Part shown: piece after piece, positions 1 through 5,339 of the stretch | Position numbering within the stretch: the stretch's first letter is position 1 | Layout: each line of letters begins with the position of its first letter | Assembly: GCA_024998705.1 (NCBI GenBank) | Contig: JACOEF010000337.1 | Span: 1 to 5,343 of the forward strand | Source of the DNA: Nitrospira sp. | Lineage (GTDB): Bacteria > Nitrospirota > Nitrospiria > Nitrospirales > Nitrospiraceae | Direction of reading: 5' to 3' | DNA: 5,343 bases | The notes under the pieces: generated by a model | Told to the model about the DNA's origin: nothing | The model's input: the letters and a program-made list of their open reading frames with translations, nothing else | Databases searched by the model: none | Translations under genes and position numbers: made by a program

Positions 1-466
1 ACCCCTTCGCATCCTGGGGTGTCGACGGCGCGACCACCTTCAAGCCCGGCACGTGACAGAACCAGGCTTCCAGGCTTTGGGAATGTTGCGCCCCCAATTG
101 ATGCGCGGCACTGCCGGGACCGCGGATCACGATGGGAACGGACAGTTGACCACCCGACATATAGCGGATTTTTGCGGCGTTATTCACGATCTGATCCAGC
201 GCCACGATGCCGAAATTCATGGTCATCAGCTCGACGATCGGCTGCAATCCCGCCATGGCAGCCCCGATGGCTAAACCGGTGAATCCCGATTCGGTGATCG
301 GCGTATCGACCACCCGCTGCGGGCCGAACTCCTCGACGAACCCCTTGGTCACCTTGAACGCACCTTGGTAGTAACCCACTTCTTCGCCGATCACAAAGAT
401 GCGCGGATCGCGGCGCATTTCTTCCCGCATGGCCTGATTGAGGGCTTCTCGATAGGACAACAACAT
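1..466 (-). CDS. pdhB: Pyruvate dehydrogenase E1 component, beta subunit (partial, C-terminus off the left edge)
   Basis: This is the beta subunit of the thiamine-diphosphate-dependent E1 of a 2-oxoacid dehydrogenase complex, most likely pyruvate dehydrogenase. With E1 alpha it decarboxylates pyruvate and passes the acetyl group to the lipoyl arm of E2. Only the first 155 residues are present; family members run to about 325. Visible family landmarks are the start [13 protein letters not shown], the [14 protein letters not shown] segment (residues 27-40, with the Glu that contacts the aminopyrimidine of ThDP), DTPITESGF (54-62), the [12 protein letters not shown] helix (95-106) and QHSQ (127-130, active-site His region). 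The start is the ATG ending at 466, 8 nt after the pdhA stop. A GGAGGA lies at 479-484, inside the end of pdhA, 12 nt from the ATG. This indicates co-transcription and probable translational coupling. An acetoin or branched-chain 2-oxoacid dehydrogenase cannot be excluded without E2. Confidence 0.95.
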   Translation of the reverse strand, partial: MLLSYREALNQAMREEMRRDPRIFVIGEEVGYYQGAFKVTKGFVEEFGPQRVVDTPITESGFTGLAIGAAMAGLQPIVELMTMNFGIVALDQIVNNAAKIRYMSGGQLSVPIVIRGPGSAAHQLGAQHSQSLEAWFCHVPGLKVVAPSTPQDAKG

Positions 467-474
467 GGGTAATT

Positions 475-1452
475 CTAGTCCTCCGCCATCACATCGTGAT
501 ATAGCGTGGCGGGATCAGGAAACGGGCTTTCATCGGCGAATTTTACCGCCGCCGCGACGATCTCACCGGCCTCCTGCTCAAGCGGTTTGAAGTCGGCTTC
601 CACACAGAGGGCCTGATCCAGGATCTGCTGTTTCAACAGCACCAGGGGGTCCCGTTTGCGATGTTCCTCGACTTCATCCTTGCTCCGGTAATGGCCGTGC
701 GAAGGATCGGCCATCGAGTGGCCCATGAAGCGATAGGTCATCGCCTCGATAAAAAACGGCCCCTGCCCGGCACGCACCTGATCCACCACGGTCCGCATCA
801 ACGCCCGCATCGCGAGCACATCCATGCCGTCCACACGCTCGGCCTTGATGCCGTAGGAACGCGCCGCCTCCGCCACGTTCTCATACAACGCCACCGCCCG
901 ATGCACCGGCGTGCCCATCCCGTATCGATTATTTTCACAGATGAAGATCACAGGGAGTTTCCACAAGGCCGCCAGATTGAAGGCTTCATGCGCCTGGCCG
1001 CTCGGCACCGCGCCTTCCCCGAAGAAACAGACGGTCACCAGGTCCTGCTTCTGATATTTCGTCGCGAAGGCCAATCCTGTGGCCAATGGAATGTGCCCGC
1101 CGACAATGGCGTAGCCGCCCATGAAGCGGTGCGCAAGATCCACCAGATGCATAGAGCCGCCCTTGCCCTGACACAATCCGGTCGCTTTCCCGAAGAGTTC
1201 GGCCATCACCTTGCCCGGATCAGAGCCGCGAGCCAGACAATGTCCGTGGTCGCGATAGGCGCTAATCGCATAATCCTCCGGCCGCAGCGCGGCGATCGCC
1301 CCGACGGCAATCGCCTCTTCGCCGATATAGAGGTGGAGAAACCCGGCGATCTTGGCGAGCGCATACATCTCTGCCGACTTTTCTTCAAAGCGGCGAATCA
1401 GCAACATCTGGCGATAGAGCGAGAGGAGATCGTCTCTGTCCATGTGGGCCAT
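475..1452 (-). CDS. pdhA: Pyruvate dehydrogenase E1 component, alpha subunit
   Basis: This cytoplasmic alpha subunit pairs with the downstream beta subunit in the E1 alpha2-beta2 enzyme. From the ATG at 1452 it has 325 residues, a normal family length. It opens with [17 protein letters not shown] (residues 8-24). Then come the AYRDHGH substrate-region motif (65-71), GKGGSMH (96-102), the ThDP/Mg motif as GEGA...ENN (145-148 and 173-175), and the loop with GHSMADP (244-250) that corresponds to the regulated phosphorylation loop of mitochondrial E1 alpha. The motif reads GEG where GDG is usual. An ATG at 1443 (three codons in) is an alternative start. The open frame also reaches a GTG at 1539, but that 29-residue extension is Pro/Arg-rich, unlike E1 alpha, and lacks a Shine-Dalgarno, so I reject it. 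The chosen start has only a weak AGG 4 nt upstream. It is the first gene of the pdhAB operon, and I see no clear promoter in 1453-1557. Confidence 0.93.
   Translation of the reverse strand: MAHMDRDDLLSLYRQMLLIRRFEEKSAEMYALAKIAGFLHLYIGEEAIAVGAIAALRPEDYAISAYRDHGHCLARGSDPGKVMAELFGKATGLCQGKGGSMHLVDLAHRFMGGYAIVGGHIPLATGLAFATKYQKQDLVTVCFFGEGAVPSGQAHEAFNLAALWKLPVIFICENNRYGMGTPVHRAVALYENVAEAARSYGIKAERVDGMDVLAMRALMRTVVDQVRAGQGPFFIEAMTYRFMGHSMADPSHGHYRSKDEVEEHRKRDPLVLLKQQILDQALCVEADFKPLEQEAGEIVAAAVKFADESPFPDPATLYHDVMAED
479..484 (-). promoter_or_regulatory. Ribosome binding site of pdhB inside the end of pdhA
   Basis: GGAGGA on the minus strand, 12 nt before the pdhB ATG and overlapping the last codons of pdhA. 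The spacing is long but no better site exists, which supports coupled translation of the two E1 subunits. Confidence 0.6.
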
Positions 1453-1557
1453 TATGCCTGGCAGGACAGGTGGGCTCAACCCTGAAGTTCGGAGGTCTGA
1501 GCTGAGAAGGATACGCGGGAGAACGCGGCGGGGAAACACAGGGAAGGGGCCAGTCGA

Positions 1558-1588
1558 CTCCGGGGCGGGCGCGATGCCCGCACCGGAG
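1558..1588 (-). terminator. GC-rich stem-loop after the secreted-protein gene
   Basis: CTCCGG-t-GCGGGC pairs with GCCCGC-c-CCGGAG (minus-strand reading): a 12-bp stem broken by one mismatch, closed by a 5-nt loop. It begins 7 nt past the stop codon at 1596 and lies before pdhA, so it is well placed to separate the two transcripts. The sequence after the stem in the minus direction is not U-rich (pyrimidine-rich with only short T runs). It may therefore be an imperfect intrinsic terminator, or an mRNA 3'-end stabiliser. Confidence 0.6.
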
Positions 1589-1595
1589 CGCGTGG

Positions 1596-2270
1596 TTATT
1601 TCACCTTGGAAAAGTCGGCATCGAACTGCATGGTCTGGCCGTCCTGCAACGTCACGATCACCGTCGTCTTGGCATTCGGGTCAAACGACTCGTATCCAAA
1701 CCGGGCCGTAAACCGCGACCGGTACGCCGGGCCTGCGACCTCGTTTTTTCTGCCCCGATCGGCCGGGCTGATATCCACCGGCCGGATATTTTTTCCCTTT
1801 TGCTGAAAGACGATGTCGGCCTTCTCTGCGAAGTATTCATCGTCGCCGCAGAGCTGCACTTCCACTTCCATGTTCGGCATGTCCACGACTTTCTGAATGA
1901 ATTCCTCGGGCATGCGGACTTCTTTCTTCTGCTTCTTCGATTCCGCCGCTTCCTGCCGACCGAACGCCTCCAGCCGATACCGCTTGGTACGCAGGATGGC
2001 ACGCGCGCCGCATTGATCTTTCTCGGGATCCGCTCCCACCCGCGTGACCATCGAGGCCTGCTGCAGAACCTTCTTCACATCTTCCGGTGAATTCGCTTTT
2101 TCCATCGGCGCCCGCCCGGCTTCCAGGGCTTTTTTCGCCTCTTCGGGGGACAACTTGACGTCGATCGCCCACACCGGCGCGCCGACCGCCCACACCACCG
2201 CTCCAACAACCAGCCCAATCATCCCGCGGGACCGCCAACGCCGACTGACACTGTCATGATTAGCGCACAT
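1596..2270 (-). CDS. Secreted/periplasmic protein of unknown function (224 aa)
   Basis: I do not recognise this protein. The N-terminus is a classical export signal: a basic stretch (SRRWRSRG, residues 9-16), a hydrophobic core (about 18-33) and a likely signal peptidase I site after PVWA (residue 35). The mature part starts with an acidic/basic helical region, LSPEEAKKALEAGRAP. A lysine-rich stretch, ESKKQKKEVRMPEEF, follows near the middle. The C-terminal half looks beta-rich, with alternating hydrophobic residues (MEVEVQLCGDDEYF, then TTVIVTLQDGQTMQFDADF). Two cysteines (in KDQCGAR and VQLCGDD) could form a disulfide in the periplasm. The ATG start is firmly set by GGAGG 5 nt upstream. The gene has its own promoter at 2306-2335 and a hairpin after its stop, so it looks monocistronic. 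Nothing ties it to the adjacent PDH operon. A role as an envelope protein is inferred only from the signal peptide. Confidence 0.88.
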   Translation of the reverse strand: MCANHDSVSRRWRSRGMIGLVVGAVVWAVGAPVWAIDVKLSPEEAKKALEAGRAPMEKANSPEDVKKVLQQASMVTRVGADPEKDQCGARAILRTKRYRLEAFGRQEAAESKKQKKEVRMPEEFIQKVVDMPNMEVEVQLCGDDEYFAEKADIVFQQKGKNIRPVDISPADRGRKNEVAGPAYRSRFTARFGYESFDPNAKTTVIVTLQDGQTMQFDADFSKVK

Positions 2271-2275
2271 GAGTA

Positions 2276-2280
2276 CCTCC
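2276..2280 (-). promoter_or_regulatory. Strong Shine-Dalgarno of the secreted-protein gene
   Basis: GGAGG, 5 nt before the ATG at 2270. It fixes that start rather than the internal Met17, and keeps the basic n-region of the signal peptide. Confidence 0.8.
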
Positions 2281-2305
2281 CTGACGAGTCACTGAACAAG
2301 GGCGC

Positions 2306-2335
2306 ATTGTAAAAGGATTGCGAAGGCTACTTCAA
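2306..2335 (-). promoter_or_regulatory. Sigma70-type promoter for the secreted-protein gene
   Basis: On the minus strand TTGAAG (2330-2335, 4 of 6 to the -35 consensus) and TACAAT (2306-2311, 5 of 6 to the -10 consensus) are separated by 18 nt. Transcription would begin near 2299, giving a leader of about 29 nt that carries the GGAGG. This is the best-looking promoter in the window and supports independent transcription of the 224-aa secreted protein. Confidence 0.6.
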
Positions 2336-2513
2336 GGAGAAAGCCCACGATGCTCAAGCCTGTCCTGGTGTTACGCGGTTCAAGGCGGTCGATAACGCTG
2401 TCCGTGATGCAGACAACTATCAGGACATGAAGGACATTCAACGCACCCAGCGAGAAGAGGCTGCGGAAGCCCTCCAGCAAAACCAACGTTGCGCACTGTG
2501 TACAAGAGGCTAG
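2313..2513 (+). pseudogene. Possible remnant of a small hydrophilic protein gene (no start codon)
   Basis: The plus frame is open for 66 codons between a TAA at 2310-2312 and a TAG at 2511-2513. It starts KDCEGYFKEK, contains NYQDMKDIQRTQREEAAEAL and ends with a CALC-like pair of cysteines. By hand count about 42 percent of codons begin with G and about 56 percent have G or C in third position, which is coding-like. There is no ATG, GTG or TTG start until an internal ATG near codon 39. Upstream in the same frame, an ATG at 2256 opens 18 codons (MISAHEYLPDESLNKGAL) that run directly into the TAA. A single nonsense change could therefore have broken an 85-codon gene, but that ATG has no Shine-Dalgarno and overlaps the divergent gene's start. 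A chance open frame is the main alternative. Confidence 0.35.
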
Positions 2514-2603
2514 ACGGATGAAAGGTCCAAGGTGTTGGCCTTATTCCCTCTTGATCAACCTTATCGATTTTCTTAAGCTATATTCGCGGATATTCCACCG
2601 GAG

Positions 2604-2610
2604 AAGGAGG
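2604..2610 (+). promoter_or_regulatory. Strong Shine-Dalgarno of the 67-aa gene
   Basis: AAGGAGG, 8 nt before the ATG at 2619. It is close to the full anti-SD complement, and is the main evidence that the short ORF is translated. Confidence 0.8.
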
Positions 2611-2618
2611 AACTATCT

Positions 2619-2822
2619 ATGAAGCTGGATTTATCGCTCGAAGAGGCCCGTGTGCTCGATGTTGCAGTTGAATACATCAAGCGGCACAGGGATATAGCCG
2701 CCAAGATCTACGCGGGTTACGAGGACGATATTAAAACGATCAATGCGGTTGGCGGAACCATCCGCGCCGCCTACCTGAATGGGAAGAGAGAGTTGACGGA
2801 AAAGTGTGCCCCTCGCTCCTGA
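2619..2822 (+). CDS. Small hypothetical protein (67 aa)
   Basis: I do not recognise this protein. It is the only well-supported plus-strand gene in the window. The 67-residue product looks soluble and largely helical. An amphipathic first half (LSLEEARVLDVAVEYIKRHRDIAAKIY, broken into two helical stretches around residues 6-31) is followed by a charged linker (GYEDDIKTINAVGG) and a second helix with basic residues (IRAAYLNGKRELTEK). There is no signal peptide or membrane segment; the single Cys is near the C-terminus. The start is set by AAGGAGG 8 nt upstream, and an AT-rich leader precedes it. The stop codon TGA forms the first bases of an inverted repeat (2821-2890) that may act as its 3' end. 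It stands alone and has no operon partners, so the context suggests no function. Confidence 0.75.
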   Translation: MKLDLSLEEARVLDVAVEYIKRHRDIAAKIYAGYEDDIKTINAVGGTIRAAYLNGKRELTEKCAPRS

Positions 2823-2890
2823 GCGCCGGTGCATTCTTCGCCCCTCTGCCTGCACATGCGCGTGACGTGTGATTTGACGCGCGGGCGCTC
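2821..2890. repeat. Nested inverted repeats directly after the 67-aa gene
   Basis: The outer arms GAGCGCC (2821-2827) and GGCGCTC (2884-2890) are perfect 7-bp complements. Inside them, GCGCGT (2858-2863) and ACGCGC (2877-2882) form a second 6-bp hairpin with a 13-nt loop. The outer arm begins within the stop codon of the 67-aa gene. No U-tract follows (a pyrimidine-rich GTGTCCTTCTCT does), so this is only a possible terminator or RNA 3'-end structure. Confidence 0.45.
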
Positions 2891-2916
2891 GTGTCCTTCT
2901 CTGCGCGTGTAGGCAC

Positions 2917-2943
2917 CCCCTCATCTTCTCTTCGCGCGAGGGG
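2917..2943. repeat. Inverted repeat CCCCTC / GAGGGG
   Basis: Six-base complementary arms at 2917-2922 and 2938-2943 enclose a 15-nt loop. It is short, and could be chance in this C/G-run-rich spacer. It sits between the convergent 67-aa and TRL-like genes, where a bidirectional 3'-end structure would be expected. Confidence 0.3.
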
Positions 2944-3020
2944 TATGGGGGAAACGCGAGCTCCGCGCAATGCGTGTGCCCTCACAGATTGTTCTCCAAA
3001 CTTATGTGCCTTCAAAGAAC

Positions 3021-3054
3021 GGCAGGGAGGCGTCTAGCAGAGCGACACCCTGCC
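3021..3054 (-). terminator. Stem-loop downstream of the TRL-like gene
   Basis: GGCAGGG (3021-3027) pairs perfectly with CCCTGCC (3048-3054) around a 20-nt loop. It begins 2 nt beyond the stop codon of the TRL-like gene. In the minus direction the stem is followed by GTTCTTTG, a short, weak U-rich tail. It is plausible as an intrinsic terminator, but the long loop and weak tail lower confidence. Confidence 0.45.
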
Positions 3055-3056
3055 AT

Positions 3057-3335
3057 CTATTCTCCATGGGCCACCACGCACTCTTTGCCTACCCCCTGAA
3101 ATGTGTTCGTTCGATATTCGGCGCTCCGTAGTTTGGTAATGCCGCCGAGGCGGATGGCTTGGGCGACAGTCACATCGGGGCTGGGACCACCAAGTCCGAA
3201 GATGATGGTTGTGCAGTCCTGACCTTGTTTCGCATCGGAGATAGAGGCATTGGGGTTCGCCAACGGCATCGTATGGGACAAGCAGCCAGGGAGAACTAGG
3301 AGCACTGCACCGATCAGCACTGCTCGTCCATTCAT
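3057..3335 (-). CDS. TRL-like family small exported (lipo)protein
   Basis: This is a 92-aa protein with a short N-terminal signal (MNGRAVLIGAVLLVLPGC) and a cysteine at residue 18 in a lipoprotein-like position. The lipobox is imperfect because Pro occupies the -2 site (L-P-G-C), so processing by signal peptidase II is likely but not certain. The remainder resembles the TRL-like family: the FGLGGPSPDVTVAQAIRLGG segment (residues 46-65), then ITKLRSAEYRTNTFQGVGKE, and a short beta strand to the end (VVAHGE). This follows the family pattern of a glycine turn, an 'A-x-x-x-GGITK' helix-strand and a Y-containing strand. Two mature cysteines (41 and 86) may pair. The start is fixed by AAGGAG 7 nt upstream. 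A longer frame to 3596 overlaps maf and is rejected. The family's function is unknown; the name comes from a tRNA-associated locus, but no tRNA gene is seen here. Confidence 0.8.
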   Translation of the reverse strand: MNGRAVLIGAVLLVLPGCLSHTMPLANPNASISDAKQGQDCTTIIFGLGGPSPDVTVAQAIRLGGITKLRSAEYRTNTFQGVGKECVVAHGE

Positions 3336-3342
3336 AATGGCA

Positions 3343-3348
3343 CTCCTT
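3343..3348 (-). promoter_or_regulatory. Shine-Dalgarno of the TRL-like gene
   Basis: AAGGAG on the minus strand, 7 nt from the ATG at 3335. It decides this start over the longer open frame, and places the hydrophobic signal at the N-terminus. Confidence 0.75.
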
Positions 3349-3374
3349 TGGATGATTTGTGGCCAGCGGGACTC

Positions 3375-3403
3375 ATCGCAGATGGCTGATCTTATCATGT
3401 CAC
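3375..3403 (-). promoter_or_regulatory. Possible promoter of the TRL-like gene
   Basis: On the minus strand GTGACA (3398-3403, 5 of 6 to the -35 consensus) is followed after exactly 17 nt by TGCGAT (3375-3380, only 3 of 6 to the -10 consensus). Initiation near 3368 would give a leader of about 33 nt. The weak -10 makes this tentative. It lies in the 181-nt spacer after maf, where a promoter is expected because no gene is within coupling distance. Confidence 0.3.
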
Positions 3404-3516
3404 CACAGCTGGAGGAGTGAGCGGGGACACCCATCGCAGCCGGCCAAGGCAGACCAGGCCACTGAGACGAGCGGCCACTCGGCGGTTGCAGGAGAAGCCT
3501 TCGTGAATAAGGCAGG

Positions 3517-4149
3517 CTAGGGATTGAATCGAGCCCAGTTGGGGTAAGGCTTACGAGCATAGAGTTGATTGATATCGATCGGGCAGGCCATGCCATGTCG
3601 ATGCAGCATCTCAGCGACTATTCGAAGCGGTAAACCTACGGCCGCCGTATAATCGCCTTCGATCCGCTCAATCAGCTCAGCACCACCGCCCTGAATAGAA
3701 TAGGCGCCGGCCTTACCCAGACTATCCTCAGTCCGTAGGTAGGCGGCCAACGCCTCTTCATTCAAGGGTTTCATCGTGACCAGCACCGTAGCGGTCTGAA
3801 CCTCGCACGACTCAGTCTCAGAGCCTACCAGCGCAACAGCCGTGAAAATCTTGTGTCGCTGTCCGGCCATACGCCGGAGCATGGATGCAGCATCGTCCAG
3901 ATCGGCCGGCTTCCCCAACACGTCCGAGCCAAGACTGATCAGAGTGTCACTGCCGAGGATGAGCGCAGCGGGACAGTGCTTCACGCAGGACCGGGCCTTG
4001 CCCGTGGCAAATTCAACCGCCTGCTGCTCGGCGGGCATATTCGGCATCACCCGCTCGACAAACGGCGGGGCAACAACGTCGAAGGGCAACCCCAGGAGCG
4101 TCAACAATTCCTGCCGTCTCGGCGAGGTGGAGGCGAGAATCAATCGCAT
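3517..4149 (-). CDS. maf: Maf-family nucleoside triphosphate pyrophosphatase
   Basis: This cytoplasmic house-cleaning enzyme hydrolyses non-canonical or excess nucleoside triphosphates to the monophosphate plus pyrophosphate. The 210-aa product carries the whole family signature: ILASTSPRRQELL at the N-terminus (S7, R11, R12), ILGSDTLISL with the catalytic-type Asp68, LGKP (78-81), MLRRMAGQRHKIFTAVAL (90-107), and the strongly conserved KAGAYSIQGGGAELIERIEG (146-165) followed by DYTAAVGLPL. The overall pattern is closer to YhdE/Maf (dTTP/UTP) than to YceF, but the substrate is inferred. The last 20 or so residues (IDINQLYARKPYPNWARFNP) extend past the usual core. The start ATG is 5 nt after the upstream Dus stop and lacks a Shine-Dalgarno (the spacer is CCTCC), so translation probably depends on coupling to dus. 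A longer in-frame extension into dus is rejected, because homologs begin at this Met. Confidence 0.93.
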   Translation of the reverse strand: MRLILASTSPRRQELLTLLGLPFDVVAPPFVERVMPNMPAEQQAVEFATGKARSCVKHCPAALILGSDTLISLGSDVLGKPADLDDAASMLRRMAGQRHKIFTAVALVGSETESCEVQTATVLVTMKPLNEEALAAYLRTEDSLGKAGAYSIQGGGAELIERIEGDYTAAVGLPLRIVAEMLHRHGMACPIDINQLYARKPYPNWARFNP

Positions 4150-4154
4150 GGAGG

Positions 4155-5339
4155 TTACACAGTGGAGATGGACGGTACCCGCGTCACCAGCGGAGTGGGA
4201 ACCGACGCGTCGCGCTCCGCCTGCATGAGGTCTCGACAAAACTCGGCGACGATCCGCTCGACATCCTGTACGTTGGACGCCCCGAACATCTTGCCGCGCA
4301 TCGCCGCAGCATGGGGGAATCCTTTGCAGTACCAACCCAGATGTTTGCGAATGGACCGGAACCGTTCCAGTCCGGCAATCGCTTCATACTGCCTGGCATG
4401 GTCGAGCATGACCCGCATGCGATGGCTTACTGAGACCGATGGCTCCCACGCCGTGGCAGGCAATGTGGACAAGTCATCCTGCTCGCTGAACGCCCGCCGG
4501 GCCTGCTCTTTCTCGCGAAAGAACCAGGGAGATCCCAATGTGCCTCGCCCGACCAATACGCCCTGCACCTTGCTTTCCGCCACGCGCCGAATCGCATCGA
4601 CTAACGTAGTGAGATCTCCGTTTCCCAGCATCAGCGTGCCGGTACCACGCGCCAGCTTGGCGGCTTCGGCGATGGCCGACCAGTCAGCCGTCCCCCGGTA
4701 CATCTGCTGCAGGGTTCGGCCGTGCACGGTGATAGCCGCCGGGCGAGCCGCCAATAAATGTTCGACCCAGCGCTCGACCACAACGCAATCGAACCCCAGC
4801 CTGGTCTTGATGGACAACGGCAGGAGCCGACGCTGAACGACCGGCACGCCGGAACGGCGATGGTTCAGCGTATGGATGAATTCGATGCGTGAGGGTTTAA
4901 ACCCCTGGCTGTGGATCGACTGACCGGCAGCCCAATCTTCTAGCCCCTGCTGAGCAGCCCGCAAAATCGCATGAGCCAGATCGGGCGTCTTGATCAACGC
5001 GGCGCCGGATCCTGACGCCGCCACACTCTTCGACGGGCAGCCCATATTGATATCGAGCCCATCGAAGCCGAGTTCGCAGACCACCTGTGCGGCGCGATAA
5101 AACTGATCCGGATCCTTGCCGTAGAGCTGCGCGACAATCGGCCGTTCCGCCTCGCTGTAAATCAACGACTCCAGCAGATGGTCCGGTCCACGACAAATCT
5201 CATTGACGTTGGTGAACTCGGTGAAGGTGATGTCGGGCCGCCCCTGCGACGCCACCACATGCCGGAAGGCGGCATCGGTCACTCCATCCATCGGCGCCAA
5301 TCCGAGAATAGGCTGTGGCAGCGTCGACCAAATACTCAT
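4155..5339 (-). CDS. dus: tRNA-dihydrouridine synthase (Dus family)
   Basis: This FMN-dependent enzyme reduces specific uridines of tRNA to 5,6-dihydrouridine using NAD(P)H. It has 394 residues in two parts: an N-terminal TIM barrel (about 1-275) and a C-terminal helical tRNA-binding domain (about 300-375, with RSIRKHLGWYCKGFP). Visible motifs are ILGLAPMDGVTDAAFR (11-26), the catalytic cysteine in DINMGCPSK (C101), SGSGAALIK (109-117), SIKTRLG (176-182, Lys178 for flavin/substrate), VHGRT (205-209), GNGD (239-242) and the phosphate-binding GVLVGRGTLGSPWF (260-273). The region between GAALIK and SIKTRLG is about 58 residues, longer than the roughly 30 of classical DusB. The start at 5339 lies four bases from the window edge, so a longer N-terminus cannot be excluded, but the distance to APMDGVTD is typical. 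It is the first gene of the dus-maf pair. I cannot assign the A/B/C subfamily. Confidence 0.95.
   Translation of the reverse strand: MSIWSTLPQPILGLAPMDGVTDAAFRHVVASQGRPDITFTEFTNVNEICRGPDHLLESLIYSEAERPIVAQLYGKDPDQFYRAAQVVCELGFDGLDINMGCPSKSVAASGSGAALIKTPDLAHAILRAAQQGLEDWAAGQSIHSQGFKPSRIEFIHTLNHRRSGVPVVQRRLLPLSIKTRLGFDCVVVERWVEHLLAARPAAITVHGRTLQQMYRGTADWSAIAEAAKLARGTGTLMLGNGDLTTLVDAIRRVAESKVQGVLVGRGTLGSPWFFREKEQARRAFSEQDDLSTLPATAWEPSVSVSHRMRVMLDHARQYEAIAGLERFRSIRKHLGWYCKGFPHAAAMRGKMFGASNVQDVERIVAEFCRDLMQAERDASVPTPLVTRVPSISTV

Larger units (their letters stand above)
2271..2618. other. Intergenic region between divergently oriented genes
   Basis: This is 348 nt without an intact gene. It holds the leftward Shine-Dalgarno and promoter (2276-2335) and the start-less plus-strand coding-like stretch at 2313-2513. 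It also holds an AT-rich leader (about 2525-2600) ahead of the 67-aa gene. In that leader a TATATT at 2580-2585 resembles a -10 box, but no -35 element sits at the right distance: TTGATC is about 22 nt upstream, which is too far. Confidence 0.6.

Noticed and set aside
661..1485. Plus-strand 274-aa open frame
   Set aside because: It is fully antisense to pdhA, whose family motifs are intact. The translation is His/Arg-rich and resembles no family, so it is a GC-driven shadow.
1453..1539. N-terminal extension of pdhA from a GTG at 1539
   Set aside because: The 29 extra residues (Pro/Arg/Ser-rich) do not resemble E1 alpha. There is no ribosome binding site, and the length from 1452 already fits the family.
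2289..2486. Minus-strand 65-aa ORF with two hydrophobic segments, upstream of the secreted-protein gene
   Set aside because: It starts at TTG with no Shine-Dalgarno, and its end overlaps the promoter of the next gene. Its hydrophobicity is what the complement of the hydrophilic plus-strand frame would give.
2740..3015. Minus-strand 91-aa open frame across the repeat-rich spacer
   Set aside because: It overlaps the well-supported 67-aa gene and has an Arg/Ala/His-rich random-like composition, with no Shine-Dalgarno noted. It is explained by the high CpG content.
3451..3480. Short direct repeat GGCCACT and GGCC palindromes in the spacer after maf
   Set aside because: Seven bases and few copies. 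It is no clearer than chance for GC-rich DNA and lacks a stable stem or U-tract.
3336..3596. Longer 179-aa frame for the TRL-like gene
   Set aside because: It would overlap the end of maf and bury the signal sequence internally. The ATG at 3335 has a proper AAGGAG 7 nt upstream.
3853..4836. Plus-strand 327-aa open frame
   Set aside because: It lies opposite both maf and dus and crosses their junction. It is Ser/Arg-rich with no domain, so it is a shadow of two well-supported genes.
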